A DNA stretch of 7,183 nucleotides, taken from NCBI GenBank assembly GCA_015661935.1, contig DQVD01000357.1:1-7183 (forward strand), given 5' to 3'. This DNA is from Desulfocapsa sulfexigens. Lineage in GTDB: Bacteria; Desulfobacterota; Desulfobulbia; Desulfobulbales; Desulfocapsaceae. Below the pieces are notes generated by a model. It was given only the letters and a program-made list of their open reading frames with translations, was not told the origin of the DNA and searched no databases. Positions 1 through 5,081 of the stretch are shown piece after piece. The translations under genes and the position numbers were made by a program. Positions within the stretch are counted from its first letter, which is position 1. Every line of letters starts with the position of its first letter.

Positions 1-18
1 AAGGCAGTTCACTGGATA

Positions 19-75
19 AGTGCCTTATCAGAAAATTTCTTTGAAAAAAAACAAGAAATTGTTCTGTAAGGCACT
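19..75. repeat. Imperfect 22-bp hairpin (inverted repeat)
   Basis: AGTGCCTTA (19-27) pairs with TAAGGCACT (67-75). CAGAA (29-33) pairs with TTCTG (62-66), and AATTTCTT (34-41) pairs with AAGAAATT (53-60). This gives 22 base pairs with single-base bulges at T28 and G61, around an A-rich loop at 42-52. No ORF of note covers it. AAGGCA at 1-6 could compete for TGCCTT at 21-26, giving an alternative fold. On neither strand is the stem followed by the T-tract of a standard intrinsic terminator. It could be the 3' structure of a gene to the left of the window, a small structured RNA, or a short mobile palindrome. The structure is read directly from the sequence; its role is unknown. Confidence 0.6.
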
Positions 76-113
76 AAAGCTGTTGCTTATGGATTCTCAG
101 TTAGGAACATACA

Positions 114-248
114 CTAAATAAACTGAACAAATTAATGTCTTTTTTTCCGTCTTCTGCGTTGCTCACTGGTCACATAACCCGTTATGTTCCCGCCTCGCGC
201 CTTGATTACGAAAAAAAATGTCAATTAATTTTTGTTCAGCTTATTTAG
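114..248. repeat. Long imperfect palindromic element overlapping the ABC-F 3' end
   Basis: The left arm (114-150) and right arm (208-248) are inverted copies with small bulges. CTAAATAA (114-121) matches TTATTTAG (241-248). CTGAACAAA (123-131) matches TTTGTTCAG (231-239). TTAAT (132-136) matches ATTAA (224-228), and a T-run (140-146) plus CGT (148-150) matches ACG plus an A-run (208-218). About 34 pairs can form. The centre has its own palindrome, ACATAAC/GTTATGT, at 172-187. The right arm contains the stop codon and last codons of the ABC-F gene, so the element either inserted there or grew out of that end. It resembles a non-autonomous palindromic insertion or a structured 3' RNA. There is no transposase in the window and no T-tract after the outer stem. 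Copy number elsewhere in the genome is unknown. Confidence 0.6.
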
Positions 249-2225
249 TTCCCGTTCCTTATCCAAAATCTCCATCTTCTCCTGGGCAGTTTCCCATTTT
301 TCGTACCAGCGTTCAAGCCTGCGATTGCACTCATCATACTCGGTTGAAGTTGCCACCCAGGCTTCCTGATTCTGGTAAAGATCAGGGTCAGCCATTTTAG
401 CCTCAAGATCCATTTTCTGAGCCTCAAGCTTTTCCACGTTTTTTTCTGCTTCTTCGGCTCGTTTCTTCCAAGGACCTACTTTTTTATTCCGCTCCTGTCG
501 CTTTTGAGCATCCTGTTTACGCTGTTCTTTTTTGGAGAGTTGTGCCTTGGACTCATCTGGTTTCGCTACTGCCTGTACATCCTTTGAAGTTTTTTGCTTT
601 CCAGCCAGCTTTGCCTCTTCCGCCTCAATTTTCAGCAGGTAATCACTGATATTACCCTCATAGACTGATATTTTTCCATCTTTGACCGCAACCACCTTAT
701 TCACAAAACTATCAAGAAAATAACGATTATGGGAGACCACCAGAATAAAACCATCATACTGTGACATTGCCTCCTGCAAAACTTCCTGAGAGCTGATATC
801 CAGGTGATTTGTTGGCTCATCAAGGAGCATACAATTAGCAGGTGATGCTATCATTTTAGCAAGTGCCAGACGACTCTTTTCACCACCAGAGAGAACTGAC
901 ACCTTTTTGTCCACCTCTTCACCCCGGAACAAAAAAGTACCGAGCAGTGAGCGGATTCGGGTTATAGTCATATCTTTCACGGAGAGTGAAAGAGTCTCAA
1001 GTGCGGTAAGAGAAGGAGTTAATTCCTGGGCCTGGTGCTGCCCGAAGTATGAAATCTGCACATTGTGGCCAAGCTTCACATTTCCTGAATCTGCTGAAAT
1101 TGCACCTGCAATAATTTTCACAAGGGTAGATTTTCCTGCGCCATTCACGCCCACCACCGCGACCTTGTCACCGCGTTGAAACTGAAAACTTACGTTATTA
1201 AAGACCTCTTTCCCATCATAACTTTTACATAAATTTTCGACAGTGAGCACATCTCTCCCTGAATCCGGTGCAGGCGGAAAGCTAAAACGGATTTGCCTGT
1301 CCTCTTCTCCAATCTCAAGAAGTACCATCTTTTCAAGTTGTTTCACTCGACTCTGAACTTGTTTGGCTTTGGTGGATTTGGCACGAAAGCGCTGGATAAA
1401 CTGCATACTCTGCTTAATCTGCGCCTGCTGATTATCATATGCGGCTTTCTCAATGGTTTTACGCTCAACTTTTTCCTTCTCGTAATAAGAGTAATTGCCC
1501 TTATAAACTGAAATCTTCCCGAGGCTCAACTCCCAGGTATTTGTTGTAACTTTATCGAGAAAGGTTCGATCATGGGAAACAATCACCATGGCACCGTTAT
1601 AGGAGCGCAGGAAATCTTCTACCCAGGTAAGTGAGGTCAGATCTAAATGGTTAGTCGGCTCATCAAGCAATAGAAGTGAAGGTGCAGACAACAGCATTTT
1701 GGCAAGCATCAGCCGCATTATCCAACCACCTGAAAAGGATGATGCAGGTTTATCCATATCGTTCTGATGAAAGCCAAGCCCCAACAGGATCTTTTCAATC
1801 CGTGCCCGCATGGTATAAATACCGCTGCCTTCCAGGCGATGCTGAATTTCTCCCTGACGATCAAGCATCCTGGAAAATTCTTCCGACTGCGGATCAATAT
1901 CTGCAAGCCCTTCATTTATAGCATCAACTTCCTTTTGCAGTTCGAGCAACTCAGCAAAGGCACTCTCCGCCTCCTGATACAGCGTTTTCCCGGAAACCAG
2001 AGCACTGGACTCCTGCGGGAGGTACGCCACAGTAAAGTATTTCGAACGGCTCACAACACCATCGTCACATTCATCGACACCAGCCATGATTTTGAGGAGT
2101 GTGGATTTCCCGGCACCATTAACGCCCATCAGGCCGATTCGTTTTCCATCGGTTACCTGAATAGACAAATCTTTGAAGAGATGTTTAGCTCCGTAACGGA
2201 TATCCAGGTGATTAATTGATAACAT
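225..2225 (-). CDS. ABC-F family ATPase (translation factor type) with C-terminal coiled coil
   Basis: This 666-residue soluble protein has two ABC ATPase domains and no membrane segment, which defines the ABC-F class. Members bind the ribosome near the E site and influence translation or antibiotic resistance. Domain 1 has Walker A GVNGAGKST (34-42), a Q-loop at Q71, signature SFSGGW (163-168), Walker B with catalytic E189, and H218. Domain 2 has Walker A at 359-367, Q396, LSGGE (445-449), E470 and H499. Both sites look intact. Between them lies a charged helical linker (about 240-325), the P-site tRNA interaction motif region. Residues about 535-660 form a Lys/Glu-rich coiled-coil tail of the kind seen in Uup/YheS-like members. 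The start overlaps the end of the radical SAM gene by 14 nt, and a weak GAGG lies 11 nt upstream, so coupled translation is likely. The last codons (LNKLNKN) lie in a palindromic repeat. The class is certain; the exact subfamily (YheS-, YdiF- or Uup-like) is not decided. Confidence 0.93.
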   Translation of the reverse strand: MLSINHLDIRYGAKHLFKDLSIQVTDGKRIGLMGVNGAGKSTLLKIMAGVDECDDGVVSRSKYFTVAYLPQESSALVSGKTLYQEAESAFAELLELQKEVDAINEGLADIDPQSEEFSRMLDRQGEIQHRLEGSGIYTMRARIEKILLGLGFHQNDMDKPASSFSGGWIMRLMLAKMLLSAPSLLLLDEPTNHLDLTSLTWVEDFLRSYNGAMVIVSHDRTFLDKVTTNTWELSLGKISVYKGNYSYYEKEKVERKTIEKAAYDNQQAQIKQSMQFIQRFRAKSTKAKQVQSRVKQLEKMVLLEIGEEDRQIRFSFPPAPDSGRDVLTVENLCKSYDGKEVFNNVSFQFQRGDKVAVVGVNGAGKSTLVKIIAGAISADSGNVKLGHNVQISYFGQHQAQELTPSLTALETLSLSVKDMTITRIRSLLGTFLFRGEEVDKKVSVLSGGEKSRLALAKMIASPANCMLLDEPTNHLDISSQEVLQEAMSQYDGFILVVSHNRYFLDSFVNKVVAVKDGKISVYEGNISDYLLKIEAEEAKLAGKQKTSKDVQAVAKPDESKAQLSKKEQRKQDAQKRQERNKKVGPWKKRAEEAEKNVEKLEAQKMDLEAKMADPDLYQNQEAWVATSTEYDECNRRLERWYEKWETAQEKMEILDKERELNKLNKN

Positions 2226-3219
2226 AGTTCAGTGTGCCTCGTTTCAAGGTTTTATCCGTTGTGAGTTTCAATCGTAATTCAAGCCCCAATGCCCGCAAAC
2301 GTTTTATATTAGCTCGTTTGAGGCCAATAAATGCTGATAAATCTCTGTTGGAAATCTGGATATCGAGCCGTTTATCAGAGGGACATCCGGCAAGCAAAGG
2401 TCGAACCCGCTTAAACCAGTGCCGTGCAACCACAAGCTCTCCAAACGATGGATGATATGGGCCGGCGATCAGCTCATCTTCCAAAGTTTCAGATGCCTGC
2501 AAACCCATTCGCATAATTTGTATTCCTGCCTGATCAAGCCGCTCCTTTGCAAGACAACAAAGTGCGATTGCCCGATTCATACTCATGGGCTGATATCTTC
2601 CCCTCTCATACTCCCGGGCCAATCCTGAGCCATTAATAACAAGCGTGGGATAGAGACGAACGAAATCCGGCTTACATTCAATGACACGATGCAGTGTTGC
2701 AAGAAATGATAAGGTACTTTCATAAGGCAGGCCCGGCATAAGCTGAACACCTGGTTTCATGCCTTTTTTCTGCAGAGTCCGTATGGCTTGCAGGGAATCT
2801 TCACTGGAATGACCGCGATCTGCAGCAGCAAGCACGCGATCATCAAGAGACTGCACCCCAAGTTCCACTGTTTTTACGCCATGTATACGTAAAAATTCAC
2901 AGATCTCATCATCCATACAATCAGGACGAGTGGAGAGGCGAACAGAACTCACCTCACCCTTTTTCAAAAAAGGTTGTACCGCATCCAGTAATATCTTCTG
3001 ACGTTCTTTCGGAAGACAGGTAAAAGAGCCACCATAAAACGCAACCTGAACATCAGAATGTTTCCTGGAAAAGCCAAGCCATTCTGTTATGGTCTCGCGT
3101 ACCAGCACGGAATCATCTTCTTTCTGTGATTGTTTTCCACTGATGGAAACCTGGTTACAGAACAAACAGTGCTGTGGACATCCCTGATGAGGGATAAAAA
3201 CCGGAATGACAAGGGGCAT
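2212..3219 (-). CDS. Elp3-like radical SAM protein lacking the acetyltransferase domain
   Basis: This 335-residue protein is a radical SAM enzyme, seen from the Cx3Cx2C cluster C14/C18/C21 that would bind a [4Fe-4S] cluster and S-adenosylmethionine. The GGSF motif (63-66), STRPDC (96-101), ELGVQS (119-124) and RGH (135-137) follow the Elp3/COG1243 pattern. True Elp3 proteins are about 500 residues or longer and carry a GNAT domain that acetylates wobble uridine; here it is absent. Instead there is a conserved GPYHPSFGELV stretch (253-263) and a basic tail (about 280-335) whose FIGLKRANIKRL looks like a degenerate KH-type loop. The rnc stop lies 13 nt upstream and the gap is T-rich with no ribosome binding site, so reinitiation after rnc is likely. 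The start cannot move downstream, because the first strand leading to the cysteines is needed. As remembered, clostridia also have a radical SAM gene of this type beside rnc. The substrate is unknown; RNA is plausible. Confidence 0.88.
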   Translation of the reverse strand: MPLVIPVFIPHQGCPQHCLFCNQVSISGKQSQKEDDSVLVRETITEWLGFSRKHSDVQVAFYGGSFTCLPKERQKILLDAVQPFLKKGEVSSVRLSTRPDCMDDEICEFLRIHGVKTVELGVQSLDDRVLAAADRGHSSEDSLQAIRTLQKKGMKPGVQLMPGLPYESTLSFLATLHRVIECKPDFVRLYPTLVINGSGLAREYERGRYQPMSMNRAIALCCLAKERLDQAGIQIMRMGLQASETLEDELIAGPYHPSFGELVVARHWFKRVRPLLAGCPSDKRLDIQISNRDLSAFIGLKRANIKRLRALGLELRLKLTTDKTLKRGTLNYVIN

Positions 3220-3232
3220 AATAAAAAAGGGA

Positions 3233-3976
3233 TTAATCCGAAAATTTATCGATCACTTCAGCAAGCATTTCAAGAGTTGCCGATGCGGCTCGCTGTTCTG
3301 CTTCCTTTTTGGAACTTCCTGTTCCGGTTCCAAGGGCATCTCCCTTAAAGAGAACAGAAACAGTAAATATTTTTTGATGCGATGGCCCCTCTTCAAGGTC
3401 TATTCTGTAAGAAGGAGCCTCATTAAATCTCTCCTGCAATGCTTCCTGCAATCGGCTCTTGGCATCTGCCAGCAGCAGCTCTTCTTTTTTAGCTGCCATA
3501 TCCGGAATGAAGAACTTGACGATAATTGCTTCAACTGTTCCGTAATCACTATCTTCAAAAATTGCTCCGATCACCGCTTCATAGGCACAGGAGAGGATTG
3601 AAGATTTATTGCGACCATTGGATGCATCCTCACCTTTTCCAAGGCAGAGATACTCTCCGAGTGAAAGCTCTCTTGCCATAATCGCCAAATGAGTCTCATT
3701 GACAAGCGATGATCTCAACCGGGTCAGCTCTCCTTCCCGCATCTCAGGAAAGTATTTACAGAGTGTATGCCCAATGACCAGATCGAGCACTGCATCACCT
3801 AAAAATTCAAGAATTTCATTATTCTTATCGATCTGAGCCTGTTCAAAAGCATACGACGAATGAATCAATGCTTTTTGCAACAGGCGCAGATCGGTAAAAC
3901 GATACCCAAGGAGTTGTTCCAGCCCGGCCAGGTCATCCTTGTTTCGTCGTACCAGTGTTTCAATATCCATACTCAT
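3233..3976 (-). CDS. rnc: Ribonuclease III
   Basis: RNase III is a cytoplasmic homodimeric endonuclease that cuts double-stranded RNA, including rRNA precursors and structured mRNAs. The nuclease domain (about 16-160) carries the signature EILEFLGDAVL (54-64). Aligned by eye to E. coli, E54, E57, D61, E81 and E133 match E38, E41, D45, E65 and E117. The partner of catalytic Asp114, however, is Cys130 (SILSCAYEA; codon TGT), a notable change. A double-stranded RNA-binding domain follows (about 170-240), with GTGSSKKEAEQRAA near its end. The length of 247 is slightly above E. coli's 226 because of an N-terminal extension. Two in-frame ATGs compete. AGAGGA (3979-3984) is only 2 nt from the first but 8 nt from the second (at 3970), so the true start may be Met3. 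It is the first gene of an operon with the radical SAM and ABC-F genes. Its promoter must lie in the 64-bp spacer or read antisense through the tRNA. Confidence 0.95.
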   Translation of the reverse strand: MSMDIETLVRRNKDDLAGLEQLLGYRFTDLRLLQKALIHSSYAFEQAQIDKNNEILEFLGDAVLDLVIGHTLCKYFPEMREGELTRLRSSLVNETHLAIMARELSLGEYLCLGKGEDASNGRNKSSILSCAYEAVIGAIFEDSDYGTVEAIIVKFFIPDMAAKKEELLLADAKSRLQEALQERFNEAPSYRIDLEEGPSHQKIFTVSVLFKGDALGTGTGSSKKEAEQRAASATLEMLAEVIDKFSD

Positions 3977-3978
3977 TT

Positions 3979-3984
3979 TCCTCT
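3979..3984 (-). promoter_or_regulatory. Ribosome binding site of rnc, favouring the second ATG
   Basis: Read on the minus strand, AGAGGA stands 2 nt before the first ATG (3976) and 8 nt before the second (3970). Only the second spacing is normal, which suggests that the protein begins MDIETL. The site abuts the putative -35 box of the divergent tRNA promoter on the other strand. Confidence 0.55.
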
Positions 3985-4011
3985 TGTTAAAAACAAAAAC
4001 TGTGGTATAAA
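3984..4011 (+). promoter_or_regulatory. Probable sigma-70 promoter of tRNA-Cys
   Basis: TTGTTA (3984-3989) is followed by a 16-nt spacer and TATAAA (4006-4011). A start near 4018 would give a leader of about 22 nt before the mature tRNA. That leader contains a small stem, ATGCC (4021-4025) with GGCAT (4032-4036). Placement directly upstream of a stand-alone tRNA supports the call. The boxes were matched by eye. Confidence 0.55.
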
Positions 4012-4040
4012 GTGTTGCTCATGCCTTAACGGGCATATTC

Positions 4041-4116
4041 GGCGGCGTAGCCAAGCGGCTAAGGCACTGGTCTGCAAAACCATGATTCAGCGGTTCAAAT
4101 CCGCTCGCCGCCTCCA
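4041..4116 (+). tRNA. tRNA-Cys (anticodon GCA), CCA encoded
   Basis: The full cloverleaf can be drawn. The acceptor stem is GGCGGCG (4041-4047) with CGCCGCC (4106-4112). The D stem is GCC/GGC (4050-4052, 4063-4065). The anticodon loop CUGCAAA (4072-4078) has GCA at 4074-4076. The variable loop is 5 nt (4084-4088), and the T stem is AGCGG/CCGCU (4089-4093, 4101-4105) around UUCAAAU. U73 at 4113 is the discriminator base expected for cysteinyl-tRNA synthetase, and CCA is encoded at 4114-4116. The top pair of the anticodon stem is mismatched (C27 4067 against U43 4083); the other four pairs are good. The gene stands alone between rnc and the cysteine biosynthesis operon, with its own promoter and terminator. 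Confidence 0.97.
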
Positions 4117-4124
4117 GTACTTTC

Positions 4125-4165
4125 AAGGCGATATTCTGAATATTTCAGGGTATCGCCTTTTTTTT
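4125..4165 (+). terminator. Strong intrinsic terminator of tRNA-Cys
   Basis: Positions 4125-4140 pair with 4144-4159 in an unbroken 16-bp stem (two G-U pairs) around the loop TAT (4141-4143). The stem begins AAGGCGATA and ends TATCGCCTT. It runs straight into a T-tract at 4158-4165. It begins 9 nt after the encoded CCA. The long stem could also be an RNase III target during 3' maturation; this is an inference. Confidence 0.93.
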
Positions 4166-4300
4166 GGTATAAAAAGAGAGAGATATATAACGCTCCGCTT
4201 CATAAAACAACCCTGTATAGCATAAAACAGCTATTCCAGCACCCCTTTCCTTTTCCAAAAGAGTGTCACAAATATCCCAATGAAAAAATACCACAAAGTT

Positions 4301-4348
4301 AGGAACGGGGACGAAATAACTTCCTCATATAGGTTCGTCCCCGTTCCT
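4301..4348. repeat. 15-bp perfect inverted repeat (REP/IS200-end-like palindrome)
   Basis: AGGAACGGGGACGAA (4301-4315) is perfectly complementary to TTCGTCCCCGTTCCT (4334-4348), with an 18-nt loop. It is GC-rich against an AT-rich background. It sits 6 nt upstream of the -35 box proposed for the TPR-cys operon. There is no T-tract, so it is not a standard terminator. As remembered, palindromes with a GGGGACG core occur near IS200/IS605 and REP-associated transposases in related bacteria, but no transposase is present here. Apart from this repeat and the terminator, I see no gene in 4117-4397. Confidence 0.6.
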
Positions 4349-4354
4349 TAGAGT

Positions 4355-4382
4355 TTGACAGGAGAAATATTCGGCATATATT
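4355..4382 (+). promoter_or_regulatory. Probable sigma-70 promoter of the TPR-cysE-cysK operon
   Basis: A consensus -35 box TTGACA (4355-4360) is followed by a 16-nt spacer and TATATT (4377-4382). A start around 4389 would leave only about 9 nt before the annotated ATG at 4398, too little for a normal ribosome binding site. Either translation is near-leaderless, or transcription starts elsewhere. I see no T-box or SAM riboswitch features between here and the gene. Confidence 0.55.
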
Positions 4383-4397
4383 TTCCCGAATGATAGA

Positions 4398-5069
4398 ATG
4401 ATTCACTCCCCCTCCCACATAAAAAAAAAGGAAGCGCTGACAACGTCTGAAAAAAGCAATCTGGTGAAAAAGGAAACTCTAATTTATGCTCTGTTAGTTG
4501 GACTTGTTACAGGTTTTATTGGCGGCGTCGTACTTGCTGTGTACAAACTCCCCCCATCCACTTCTCAGGTGCAGACTGCTCAAACAGAGGCTCCAGACAA
4601 TTCTGAACAATTACAAAAACAGGCAGCTGCAGCCATTGCCAACTTTGAAGCAGAAGTTACAGCTAATCCGAATAATGTTGATGCCTGGACCCAGCTTGGT
4701 CACCTTTATTTTGATTCTGACCAGCCGGAAAAGGCAATCAAGGCCTACACCAAATCCCTGGAGTTACAGCCCGACAACGCAAATGTATTGACGGATCTGG
4801 GTGTTATGTACAGAAGAACCAAACAGTTTGAAAAGGCCATTGAATCCTTTGAGAAATCATTCTCGATAGAGCCAAACCATGCGCCTTCACGCCTGAACAA
4901 GGGAATTGTCCTGCTGTATGACTATAATAAACCCGAGGATGCCATTGCTGCCTGGGAGGAACTATTAGCTATCGATCCCGAGGCAAAAATGAATAATGGC
5001 ATGCCATTGACAGAGGCAATTGAGAAAATCAAAAAAGAGCTGAAACCACCCACTCCTCCTCAAAAATAA
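4398..5069 (+). CDS. Membrane-anchored TPR-repeat protein
   Basis: This 223-residue protein starts with a lysine-rich segment (K9-K11, K19, K24, K25). One hydrophobic helix follows (about 27-49), then a Pro/Gln/Ala-rich linker (50-75). The positive-inside rule places the rest in the periplasm. Residues about 92-125, 126-159 and 160-193 are three tetratricopeptide repeats with the usual W/Y-LG-Y and A-Y/F-K-P pattern, and residues 77-91 look like half of a preceding repeat. TPRs bind other proteins; no catalytic motif is seen. The C-terminus is basic and Pro-rich. It is the first gene of the operon, and its stop codon lies 12 nt before cysE, within whose ribosome binding site it ends. The start is uncertain: no good ribosome binding site precedes ATG 4398, and the AAGGA at 4428-4432 is not followed by a usable in-frame start. 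It could be an assembly factor for a periplasmic or cytochrome complex (NrfG/CcmI-like architecture), but nothing specific supports that. Confidence 0.85.
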   Translation: MIHSPSHIKKKEALTTSEKSNLVKKETLIYALLVGLVTGFIGGVVLAVYKLPPSTSQVQTAQTEAPDNSEQLQKQAAAAIANFEAEVTANPNNVDAWTQLGHLYFDSDQPEKAIKAYTKSLELQPDNANVLTDLGVMYRRTKQFEKAIESFEKSFSIEPNHAPSRLNKGIVLLYDYNKPEDAIAAWEELLAIDPEAKMNNGMPLTEAIEKIKKELKPPTPPQK

Positions 5070-5081
5070 GGAGCAATAAAA

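Noticed and set aside
1767..2219. 150-codon plus-strand ORF
   Set aside because: It is antisense to the ABC-F first ATPase domain, has no recognisable motif, and the minus-strand protein is clearly the coding one.
3206..3601. 131-codon plus-strand ORF opposite rnc
   Set aside because: It is a shadow of rnc, with Cys/Phe/Ser-rich low-quality composition and no family features.
4041..4116. Integration site of a mobile island at tRNA-Cys
   Set aside because: There is no integrase gene and no direct copy of the tRNA 3' end in the window; the flanks are housekeeping genes.
3860..4225. 121-codon plus-strand ORF across the rnc start, the tRNA and its terminator
   Set aside because: It runs through a tRNA gene and an intrinsic terminator, so it cannot be a normal protein gene.
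4117..4397. T-box or other cysteine-responsive riboswitch upstream of the cys operon
   Set aside because: No T-box antiterminator core or SAM-riboswitch motif could be found, and the predicted leader is too short to hold one.
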